Origin: Anthoceros angustus
Taxonomy: Eukaryota; Streptophyta; Anthocerotopsida; Anthocerotales; Anthocerotaceae
Direction of reading: 5' to 3'
Length of the DNA: 64,000 nt
Assembly (NCBI GenBank): GCA_010909165.1
Contig: MU008165.1
Location: forward strand, 62,001 to 126,000
Every line of letters starts with the position of its first letter. The first letter of the stretch is position 1. Below the pieces are notes generated by a model. That model was given only the letters and a program-made list of their open reading frames with translations, searched no databases and had not been told where the DNA came from. Both the position numbers and the translations under genes were made by a program. Below are positions 23,120 through 32,344 of this stretch, one piece after another.

Positions 23120-23445
23120 GAAGAGAAGAACAACGAAAATGAACTTCCTGTAGCTGCTGTCCTTCTCACTGTCTAGTTGAAACTCAAATCCACCATCACC
23201 CTTCTGAACCCACATTTGAGATCAGTATTAGGAGCGTGTCCTTGAAGCCAACGGTCCTCCCTTTGCTTGTCAGTCTACAGGCTTCCAATATCTTGAGCAT
23301 CATGTTGAAAAACATCAGGATGTGCCTTCTCAATCACATCGAATAGTAATGGAACAGCTTTTTGCAGAGACTCTAGCAGCAAGTAGAGCACTTTCACAGG
23401 ACTGCCAAATGCTTGTAGGCAGTGTCAGTAAATGCTCGGATCATT
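23120..23445 (-). pseudogene. Decayed ClpC/Hsp100-type AAA+ ATPase fragment
   Basis: On the minus strand, broken frames give [15 protein letters not shown], then after a one-base shift [35 protein letters not shown] and EFQLDSEKDSSY. These follow, in order, the Walker-B and sensor region of the second AAA+ domain of plant ClpC (consensus [48 protein letters not shown]). The Walker-B Asp-Glu has become DV. MIR and GSP signatures occur just upstream. Several stops and shifts make it non-functional. It is an old chaperone-gene fragment of about 100 codons; the rest of the gene is not seen. Confidence 0.6.
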
Positions 23446-24240
23446 GGCCGCTGTGATTTCTGAGAAAGCTGCCTCCTACACACAGCCTTTTGGCCTTCAC
23501 CCAGCTCAACATATGCATACCCTGCAAAAGAGTTTGAAGCTGACCTTGCCAGCAGACGTTGCTAGCTCTCCCAACCACTGCCACTTGATTCACTTTGAGA
23601 TTCATCAGCTCTGGATCTGACAACACGAATCTATGCAAAGTGTCACATCATCCACAAACCGTAGTACCGATGGGGCCCGAAACAGCATGAAAGCATTCAG
23701 ATGTATATCTGCTTTGACAATGGCAAAGCCACCAGCATCACCGATAGCATTGAGTCGCAGGTTGAAGGAGTAGTATACAACAGTATTTGTCTTCAGCTGC
23801 TACTGCCCCTGTATGTAGCACTTTCCAGATTCAGCAACAAATCTTTTGAAAGAGTGATCGTGTAAGCAAGAACAGAAGAAAAACCAGTACTTTGGAAGCA
23901 CGTAATGAGAGGTACACATGAACCTATCCTGGCCTATCTAAATGACAAGATGGCTCCTTCCACACCTACTGTGCAGATTGCCCTTGCCTGGTTACCAGCT
24001 GTGGTGACAAGATCGTTGCATAGGCTTTGAATGCTAAGGACTGTGTTGTCAGCAGCTAACAATTTTATCACTTCAATCACTCCGGAATGCAAACATGGTA
24101 CGTTTGGGCAGATTACTTTCTCATCATCCAGAACTTTGCTTGAAAGGTTTCGTTCAGTCAGGCAAGGAGCACCATAGTCGGATATCTTCACGTCCGAATT
24201 AAAACACGTCACCATCATAAAAACCAAGGCAGGACAAATG
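23446..24240 (-). pseudogene. Possible armadillo-repeat relic
   Basis: A frame at 23934-24227 reads GVIEVIKLLAADNTVLSIQS then LVTTAGNQARAI and VGVEGAI, resembling ARM repeats of plant proteins (GAIPxLVxLL...NLAxxxGNQ). The part at 23446-23930 holds further weakly similar, broken frames (DPELMNLKVNQVAVVGRASN). Short, without clear splice structure or start. A relic or an exon of a diverged gene; low confidence. Confidence 0.3.
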
Positions 24241-24337
24241 AAGCAAGGCCTCCTTCTTATGCATTCAACCAGCTATTCACGGCAAGGAACCTCTGCAAAG
24301 CCTCCGCTGTGGTCCTCTCCAAATGCAGTTGCTTCCA

Positions 24338-24472
24338 TTCTGGATAGGAATTTGGCTGCTTCCACAGTCTGGGTAGGAATTTGGTTCCTTCCACAGTCTG
24401 GATTGAAATTTGGTCGCTTCCACAGTCTGGATTGGAATTTGGTTTCTTCCACACTCTACGTTGGAATCTGGA
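24338..24472. repeat. 30-bp tandem repeat, about 4.5 copies
   Basis: The unit is approximately TCTGGATTGGAATTTGGTTC CTTCCACAG with substitutions. Codon-phase changes between copies argue against a coding role. Confidence 0.8.
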
Positions 24473-25932
24473 TTTCTATGAAGACCGAATTCCCATCCAG
24501 ACTCCATTTCTGCAATTGATCCTAGGGATCCATGACATGTGGTACCACTTTGGGCCACCTCCCATGGAGTGCGAGCTTTTCGGCTCGTCGAGGGAAACGT
24601 CAATGATCAACCCACTTTCCATGGCTATTAGGGCTGCGTTATATCATTTCAGGCTTGTTCACTTGCAACGTGTCGGTTATGACAGCGATTGACCGGAAGA
24701 GTGACGGTCTCGGAGCGAGGAGCTAGCCGGGTTGCAGCTATGTTGGGCATCATGCATATGTGGCTCCTACAAAACCAACACTTCATTGGGTTCACCAGTT
24801 TAGAAACAACCTCGCCTCTCCAGGCTCAAAATTCGTCCATGGAACATGGAAAGTGGCCCTTACACTTTCTTTTTCTTATCCTGCAGGATTCGGATGAAAC
24901 AACGTGTTTGCGCTGTCTGCACAAGCACACCAGGGTTGTTTGCCGGTCCTCAGTACACAGCAGAAATAGAAGGCACGAGAACCAACGGCAGAGCAACGGT
25001 TAATCCCGGCTCCATGTGGTGATTGTGTATAAATGGGCGGCCATGAACATCGCCACGATCAGAAGCACCCACATAATGCATCGGCTTGCAAGTGCCGCCA
25101 CATTGATGGGATGATTGCCTTTGTCAGAACAGACATTTAATGGAGATCCAAGGTCCAAGCGCATACGACGCATGACGCATGTTAGACCACTTCCCCGAAT
25201 AGCTTTCTGGAGCAAGGATATAGCATCCTCTGGCCCAGCTTTTTTGTACATGGAAAACCACCATCCAGTTGTTGCGGCTGCTCACGATATCTAATCATGT
25301 GCTCTCACCTGTATCACCTGATTCGCTCCTGCTCGCAGGAAACAGCTTTCTGCACATTCACTTGCCAAATCTGTCGTGGACACCTATGGCAGAATGGAGC
25401 CTCGACTTTCTTGATGAAGTCATGTGTGCACGGTTAGAGAGTCATGTGTATCTCGAAGTGCACGGTTTTTTCTAAGGCAAATAGGTACGACTTTATTACA
25501 AATATATTGCGCAAAAAATTACTGACTCCCGCCAATTTCTCGTTACAGGTTCCCTGGTCAAGTGCAAAACGCATCAAGCACTCACTTTACTTGAAAGTGG
25601 GGACTGGAAGCAGGAAAGAACGGGCCCTGAAAAGGCCGATGTTCTGGAACCGCCTACTCCGAAAAGGGAAAATTCGCTACTCTGGACTCAGTTGTTTGTC
25701 AACCTGAGGTACACCCCAGCGTTCTTCATGTTGTCCTGGTCGCTAGGGACTGCCTGATGCCGGTGCCTCGTACTGCTGTAGAGTGCAGCCAATACGTCTG
25801 CACTGTCACCGTCCAATTCAATCAAGATAAGGGAACAATTCGCTCAGATTCAACAAGTCGCTTCCTACATGGCTCAGAGCAACAGACATGTCGAGCAATC
25901 GAGGCTGCGGGGACGAACGAGGGGAGAAGACC
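24473..25932. other. Intergenic, one small unplaced reading frame
   Basis: The minus-strand frame 25251-25000 (83 codons, ATG start) ends in a hydrophobic stretch (CIMWVLLIVAMFMAAHLYTI) suited to a membrane segment. I recognise no family and cannot tell a C-terminal exon from chance. The rest of the region has nothing I can support. Confidence 0.35.
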
Positions 25933-27128
25933 TCACCTTGAATCGGGATAGGGGGCGCTGAGGATAGCAGGCCTTGATTCAATATAAGGATCGTTCATCG
26001 GTCGGGTGTCTATGAAGTTGTCAGCAAAGGAGGTGACAGAGGCGTCAGGCCTGGCGTCCGGCATGAAGGTGGATATGGAGCTCATCTGCTGGCTCTCCTC
26101 GTGCCCGTGCCCGTGCCCGTGCCCGTGCCCCATGCCCCGATCTTGATGCCGCAAAAAAGGAGCGGCGCCGACGGGGCCAGCGTACTGCGGCCAGCCAGGG
26201 TTGCAGGGATTCGTCATTCCAATACCAGTGCGCTGCGCAGGGTAGGCCAGCATCGGCCCCGACGTCCCGCTCATAACTAGCCCCGGATGAACCCCTGGCT
26301 GCACTCCTTGGCCTGCCAATTTCAGCTCCTCATCAACCGGATGCATGTAGCGTGCACGAGGAAAAATAACAGCCTTGCAACCAGGCCTGCTACCAGCTAC
26401 TCTCACACACACCTGCTGCCGCCGCCGCAAAGGCAGCCTGCTGCTGTGCGAGCAAAAAAGCCGACTGCTGCTGCTGCTGCTGCTGCTGCAGCTCCAACAT
26501 GTACAACTGATCCCTAGCCCGTGCCAGCTCCTGCTTGAGCGTCCCCATCTGCAAACCCCCCCCGTGCCGGACATCAATCCCCAGGTTCAGAAAACCTAAT
26601 GTTTCCCTAGGTCTGCTTTCATAGATATCTTCATCGCGAGGAGCCTCAGTGACGGCCAAAAAAAACCTCAGTCCCTCCTGCAGGCTGGAGGCACAAGCCT
26701 GCAGGAGAAGGCACAGAGCCTGGCGGCACACCCCGGCCGTGATTAGAAGCCTTCCACGCCTTACCAAGGAAGGCAGGTCAGGCATAAAAGCACAAAATTC
26801 AACAGAAGAGAACTCCCACGGTACGGATCAATCTCCCTTCGGAGCACACCACCTGAGCCTGGAGCAGTTCGACGACACCGAGGCAACCGCGGACAGGATC
26901 CCGCTCCCGCTGGTCGGCCTCGTACACTATGGACTTGATGGCGTCCTCGCGCTTTGCCGGCTCTACGAGCTTCAGGATCCGCAGCACGTTGCTCACGCCG
27001 AAGAGCTTATGCACGTTCAGGAAGCGCTTTGGCTGATCCGGGGGGAAGTAGGGGGCCAGGGGACAGTCGGGCGCGCACTTGCGACGCTGGTACTTGCACG
27101 CCGCGCAAGCCTGGTTAGTGCTCGCCAT
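25933..27128 (-). CDS. LOB-domain (LBD/ASL) transcription factor
   Basis: Three exons: 27128-26853, 26548-26413 and 26312-25933, introns 304 and 100 nt with GT...AG ends. Phases agree, giving 263 residues. The LOB domain starts at once: CAACKYQRRKCAPDC (CX2CX6CX3C zinc block), the conserved GVSNVLRIL helix region (GAS block as GVS), and a Leu-zipper-like coiled coil across the exon 1-2 join (VVELLQAQ | MGTLKQELARARDQLYML). This is class I with plant-specific DNA-binding function in organ boundary and lateral-organ programmes. The N-terminus is closest in feel to LBD22/27 types. The C-terminal half is variable: poly-Gln from CAG repeats, an HGHGHGHGH tract, and MSSISTFMPDARPDAS. The stop TGA is read through a perfect donor-like AAG|GTGAGG, so a further 3' exon is possible. 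Confidence 0.9.
26098..26131. repeat. (CGTGCC)n microsatellite encoding HGHG in LBD
   Basis: Hexamer repeat CGTGCC in five copies; on the minus strand it codes for alternating Gly-His. Confidence 0.85.
26463..26490. repeat. CAG/CTG tract encoding poly-Gln in LBD
   Basis: A CTG run that is CAG on the coding strand and gives about eight glutamines in exon 2. A second such run at 27230-27256 lies upstream of the ATG. Confidence 0.85.
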
Positions 27129-28960
27129 GCAGCGGCCGCGGCTGCGGCGGCCCGGCCTGGTGTCTACAGCGGCGCCATCGCCAGCGCCATCGCCGCAGCT
27201 CTGCGAGCTTGTGTGATGCAGATTGCCGCTGCTGCTGCTGCTGCTGCTGCTGCTGCGGCAGGGAGTCCTGGGAGTGGAGCGAGACGATCATCACAGACAT
27301 CGGGCGAGCTAGCGGACGCAGGAGATGTGCGCGCCGGAGGCCACCCAAGTGAAGCCGTCTTCTAGATGGAAATAGCCCATGCCAAATTTGGACTACCCCT
27401 CTTTCACGCAGTTATGTATAGCGCGAAGCCAAATGCTGCGTAGAATGTTTGCGCGGATTTCGCCGCGGTGATTGCAGGTGCTCATCAAAACACCTTCCTT
27501 CGCTGCTGCTCATCAAAACACCGAACAAGGTCAGGCGCACGCCCACACCCACCGGACCGGCCCCACTCCACTCATCAGAAAGGCTCTTCATGACACACAG
27601 GGAGGTGTTGATAACTTCTCGGGGTCGAGGCTGCCACCCGCTACAGTAATGTTTGAAAACATACCAGATATCTTATTTTGAATATTATTGATTGATTTTA
27701 TTTTTTAAATCAAAACTTTTAAAAATAAAGAGTTACATGTGACAGTTGTTCTATTAACTTCAGAACCCCAATTATGGAATACCGATCTGGTCAGGAAGCC
27801 CTTTAGGGTTTTTTTCGATGGTAATAAAAGAAGTTTTCCCACCGCATACGGCGGGAAAACTTCCGGTGTCACACACTTGATGATATCGGCCGTTGGCGCC
27901 TGCCCCTCGTGTCCCGATCTCGTCACCTAAGCCTGTGGTGTCTGTGGGAAGAATCTTTTGTGGTTGTGACACACAATGTTTTCTTTTTTATGGTTGTCAG
28001 AGCATGGGCCATCGCACATCCATTCGCATGACCCATCTGCCCGGCAGTTTGTCATAAGGAAACCGTCAGCAGGCCTTTATGGGAGATAGCGTGGAGGAGC
28101 CTTTATGGGAGATAGCGTGGAGGAGCCATCCGCGCGGAGCGCCACTGCCTTTCGCAAGCATACAGGCCCTTGTGGCTGATAGCCTGGAGGCGCCATGTAC
28201 GCCTCGCGCCAGGTTTTCGCAGCCATCCAGGCGTCGTGCGATTGCGCCATACAGGCCTCGTGCAATAGCGCATAACATCTTCACACAAGCAGCCTTTACA
28301 TTCAACCACAAGAAAGCAACCACTGGGCTCACGTCTCAAAAGGACAGAACAAAGAAATCCACACTGTCAGCGCTCCCAGGTCATGGTGGGAGCGCACAAA
28401 ATACTGCACAGCCACACCCGGCTCACTTGGGAAGGGCCTCCGTCGGGCCACAAGCCCCTCACGCTTGGTGCACCACAGCCCGCAGCAGGGTGCTCGCCGT
28501 CCACGCCCACGGGGTGGCTTCAGCCTCCGTCCACCGGTGGAGGTATTCGTGAGTATGTGTGTTTGACATAAACCCTAAATGGCGAAAGAAAAGTGGATGA
28601 CGAGATCGAACACGAGGGGCAAGTTGAGACAAAAACTTTGTGGCGTCTGACGGTCACCGATGTGGCGCGTATGTGATGAAGGAATCTTGAAGATGCGCAG
28701 GCATCTTCATGTAGAATACCGGAAGAAAAAAACTTGTCACACACACCCGGCTTAGTGACGAGATCGGTATTCCATACCCAATCCACTCGAATCGAGTTTT
28801 TATCATGATGTTCCACAGTATTTTATATAAAAATCATGAGATAGTGAACTGAACAAACAACTAAGAAACAACCAAAAAAACCAACAACAGAAAGTGAATA
28901 TGAAGTGACGGAAAGGGACTCAACAACATTAGAAAGTAATGCAAAAGCCGTAGAGACATT
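27129..28960. other. LBD upstream region and intergenic DNA
   Basis: The LBD promoter lies at 27129 rightward. A 24-bp direct repeat (TATGGGAGATAGCGTGGAGG) is at 28078-28125. A hairpin and inverted segments are listed separately. No gene seen; reading frames at 28079-28552 are repeat-driven. Confidence 0.5.
27831..27862. other. Perfect-loop hairpin (14-bp stem)
   Basis: AAGTTTTCCCACCG, loop CATA, CGGCGGGAAAACTT: the arms pair at 13 of 14 positions. Could be the fold of a small element or a silencing signal; no promoter or family assignment. Confidence 0.6.
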
Positions 28961-28969
28961 CTAAAGTGG

Positions 28970-30080
28970 CAGAAACTCTTTCTGAAGCGGCAAACAGTGA
29001 TTCCGAAGCATCGAAAAATTGATTGTAAAGCAATGAAAACCCAGTTGTTAATAGCAATAGAAAGGGATTACGACATGATAATGAGAAAAGTGGATCAGGA
29101 AATGAACTTTCTCCTCATGTACAAGAGGAGTAAATTTTCTGAAGTGGCAAACATTGATTCCGAAGCATCGAAAAATTGATTGTAAGGCAATGAAAACCCA
29201 TTTGTTAATAGCAATAGAAATGGATTACGATGTGATAACGGGAAAAGTGGATCAGGAAATGAACTTCCTCCTCATGTAGAAGAGGAGTATATTTTCTGAA
29301 GTGGCAAACATTGATTCCGAAGCATCGAAAAATTGATTGTAAAGCAATGAAAACCCATTTGTTAATAGCAATAGAAAGGGATTACGACGTGATAACGGGA
29401 AAAGTGGATCAGGAAATGAACTTTCTCCTCATGTACAAGAGGAGTAGATTTTCTGAAATGGCAAACATTGATACCGAAGCATCGAAAAATTGATTGTAAA
29501 GCAATGAAAACCCATTTGTTAGTAGCAATAGAAAGGGATTACGACGTGATAACGGGAAAAGTGGATCAGGAAATGAACTTCCTCCTCATGTAGAAGAGGA
29601 GTAGATTTTCTGAAGTGGCAAACATTGATTCCGAAGCATCGAAAAATTGATTGTAAGGCAATGAAAACCCATTTGTTAATAGCAATAGAAATGGATTACG
29701 ATGTGATAACGGGAAAAGTGGATCAGGAAATGAACTTCCTCCTCATGTAGAAGAGGAGTAGTTTTCCTGAAGCAGCAAACAGTGATTCCGAAGCATCGAA
29801 AAATTGATTGTAAAGCAATGAAAACCCATTTGTTAATAGCAATAGAAAGGGATTACGACGTGATAACGGGAAAAGTGGATCAGGAAATGAACTTCCTCCT
29901 CATGTAGAAGAAGAGTAGATTTTCTGAAGTGGCAAAAAATGATTCCGAAGCATCGAAAAATTGATTGTAAAGCAATGAAAACCCATTTGTTAATAGCATT
30001 AGAAAGGGATTACGACGTGATAACGGGAAAAGTGGATTAAGAAATGAGCTTCCTCCTCATGTAGAAGAGGAGTAGATTTT
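28970..30080. repeat. 157-bp satellite-like array, seven copies
   Basis: GATTCCGAAGCATCGAAAAA recurs at 28999, 29156, 29313, 29470, 29627, 29784 and 29941, an exact 157-bp spacing throughout. Copies differ by a few substitutions. 157 is not a multiple of three and frames close in most copies, so it is not coding. The length is in the range of nucleosome-sized plant satellites. Confidence 0.95.
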
Positions 30081-30304
30081 AGCGATAGATGAAGACCTTA
30101 ACGAGTTTCTAAAGAAACAAAACCAAGAAAATATCAGCGCTCAGAAGCTAAGAAAGAGCTGACAAGAAAAATATTGAAGAAAATTTATTAAAAAGCCATA
30201 GGGATGGCCATAACTGTGGAACATCCTCTCGCCAGATTGTTTGAAAATACTTTATATCAATTGATAAAATAATTTAAAGTAATCACTAAAGAAAAGAACG
30301 TGAT

Positions 30305-31813
30305 TCAATCATTAATTACTTCTTCATAATCCGAAATCATTTGGATCAAATCTTGCATATCCTTAATGACTTGGGCACTTAGTGTCTCTAGGTTCTTTTT
30401 CAAGTTGGAGGCTTTTGAAAGCTTTTCCCGTTTCACCTTCATAATCTTCCACTTTTTGATTTCTTCCTTCTTTCGTTTCTTCTTTGGGGGCTCATCAAGG
30501 TCTTTGTCTTTCATTAGAACCTGCTCTTCGGGCACCTGAGGAAAGAATTTAGTTTCCTCATCCATTTTTGAATCATGTATTTCCGTTACCATGTCGGAAT
30601 CATGTATTTTCGTTACCATATTGGAATCATGTAATTCCGTTACCATATTGGAATCATTTATTTCCGTTACCATGTTGGAATCATGTATTCCCGTTATCAT
30701 GTTGGAATCATGTATTTCCGTTACCATGTTAGAATCATGTATTTCCGTTACCATGTTGGAATCATGTATTTTTGTTACCAAGTTGAAATCATGTATTTCT
30801 GTTACCATATTGGAATCCATTTCTATTGCTATAGGATCAATTTTAATTGGTTCAAGATCAGTTTTTGATACTTGAGAATCACTTTTTGCCACTTGAAAAT
30901 CATTTTTCACCACTTGAAAATCATTTTTCACTGCTTCAAAATCTTTTCCTGTTTTCACTGCTTCAAAATCGTTTTCCACTCCTTCAAATTTGTTTTCCAC
31001 CACTTTAGTATCGTTTTTCATTGTTGTTTCTTTGTCGTTTCTTTGCCGCTTCTGTCGCTTTTCTTTACTCATTGATAGGTGCCGCAAAGCATTATTTTCC
31101 TCTTCCTGTGTCAACACTCCATGAGCTTTGTACAAGTGAATCAACAATGGCGTTATCAAAGAAGGTGCATTTCTTTCGTGTAAAGATTTTATCCTCTCTT
31201 CTGCTAGCTCATAGAAACTTGCGCCCCAATCAATTGGTTTGCCATTGAAAACTTGCTGGATGAACCAAGCTTGGGAATTAGTCAAGTACGGCCTCCCGGG
31301 TTGACCAAGGATCTTATGAAGGATCTTTGCAAATATTCTATGTTCCAATGCTAAAAGATTGTTCACTATCCATCCGTTGCCTCGACGATAGCTATCTTTC
31401 TTGAACCAACCATCCTCTTCCACCATAACATTTTTAGTTTTAAGTTTTGTAAACATAGCCCCGCCTTCCTCTGTTGGATTTCGAGCGAAAGCTTTCCTAA
31501 AATGTGCTTCTGTCCAACAAGATGGATCCTTACGCACACACCCACTCCCATCACCATGTTTGAGGTTAGTGTACAATTCTTCAACTAACTCTATGCTTTC
31601 ATATCTCCATTCCCATGTTAAAAAAGGGAGATCCATCATATTAGTTTGCTCTTCAAACATTTTTACATCAGTCTTCATGAGTTTGTATCTATACAATGCT
31701 CTGAATGTACACCTTGCACACTTGAGTACGTTCGAGTGATGTATCTTGAGCTCTTGAGCTTCGTTTATCACCTCTGTTGCAAATACCTCTTGTAAATAAG
31801 TCTCGTCACAATA
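30305..31813 (-). CDS. Unfamiliar repeat-rich protein, probably TE-derived, terminal exon
   Basis: An open frame of about 500 codons. It is not started by a good ATG. The frame opens right after TTCTTTAG at 31814, a strong acceptor, so this is probably a last exon (YCDETYLQEVFATEVINEAQ). Residues 60-220 (CWTEAHFRKAFARN, GWIVNNLLALEHRIFAKILHKIL, SQAWFIQQVFNGKPIDWG) resemble the 'putative plant transposon protein' type of domain found in plant mobile-element ORFs; this is a weak, from-memory match. Next come a basic segment (KEKRQKRQRN), seven-residue repeats (about VKNDFQ), nine copies of a 9-residue repeat HDSNMVTEI, a KKKRKKEEIKKWK nuclear-localisation-like cluster and a C-terminal helix. 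No stops interrupt 1.5 kb of AT-rich sequence, so it has been under selection or is young. Function unknown. Confidence 0.6.
   Translation of the reverse strand, partial: YCDETYLQEVFATEVINEAQELKIHHSNVLKCARCTFRALYRYKLMKTDVKMFEEQTNMMDLPFLTWEWRYESIELVEELYTNLKHGDGSGCVRKDPSCWTEAHFRKAFARNPTEEGGAMFTKLKTKNVMVEEDGWFKKDSYRRGNGWIVNNLLALEHRIFAKILHKILGQPGRPYLTNSQAWFIQQVFNGKPIDWGASFYELAEERIKSLHERNAPSLITPLLIHLYKAHGVLTQEEENNALRHLSMSKEKRQKRQRNDKETTMKNDTKVVENKFEGVENDFEAVKTGKDFEAVKNDFQVVKNDFQVAKSDSQVSKTDLEPIKIDPIAIEMDSNMVTEIHDFNLVTKIHDSNMVTEIHDSNMVTEIHDSNMITGIHDSNMVTEINDSNMVTELHDSNMVTKIHDSDMVTEIHDSKMDEETKFFPQVPEEQVLMKDKDLDEPPKKKRKKEEIKKWKIMKVKREKLSKASNLKKNLETLSAQVIKDMQDLIQMISDYEEVIND
30570..30812. repeat. 27-bp in-frame tandem repeat, nine copies
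   Basis: The unit GAATCATGTATTTCCGTTAC plus CATGTTG codes on the minus strand for HDSNMVTEI-type nonapeptides. The period is exactly 27 throughout, so frame is kept. Confidence 0.92.
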
Positions 31814-32340
31814 CTAAAGAATAAATATAAAAGAGCCTCCAAACTTGTTTATATACTTAAAGGGGCTTCCTAACTAGGAAGCTATTCCTTCTACAACTGC
31901 TCCTCGAATTAGTACCATCACCTCTAACTTACTTCTATAATGTATAATATTCATCCCTTCTACATTAAGAATATTTCCCTAAGATTTCTAATTCTCAATT
32001 CTATCTACTCAATCATACTAACTACCTAGTTCTCAATTACATAAACTTTTAAACTAAATTAGAATAAATTTATGAACATAAAAAATAAACTTTCTAATCA
32101 AATATGCTAATTCTACCAAACATGTCCCAATTACAATATATGCTCATATGTATAATGTTAAACGTGCATCCCAACTACAATATATGCTCATATGCATAAT
32201 GTTAAACGTGAACCTATCAATCCATTATGGGCTTTAGTAAATTGATAGACCTATATTCTTAATATCACTTTCTGAACAAAGTTGGACATCATACATATAT
32301 TTGCTAGTTAACACTCTGTGACCAGGTAGGCTTGTTCACC
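31814..32340. other. AT-rich intergenic or intron
   Basis: May be an intron of the gene at 30305. A 44-bp direct repeat (CCCAACTACAATATATGCTC) is at about 32127-32210. No gene seen. Confidence 0.4.
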
Positions 32341-32344
32341 AATT

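Noticed and set aside
28997-29493. Repeated 60-codon frames MIPKHRKIDCKAMKTHLLIA
   Set aside because: They arise from the 157-bp satellite, whose length is not a multiple of three. Most copies are closed, so this is not a peptide family.
28970-30080. Possible CRISPR-like array
   Set aside because: The units are contiguous 157-bp direct repeats with no unique spacers, in a plant nuclear genome.
30591-31075. Plus-strand Ser/Ile/Phe-rich frames
   Set aside because: Antisense of the 27-bp repeat in the unknown protein gene.
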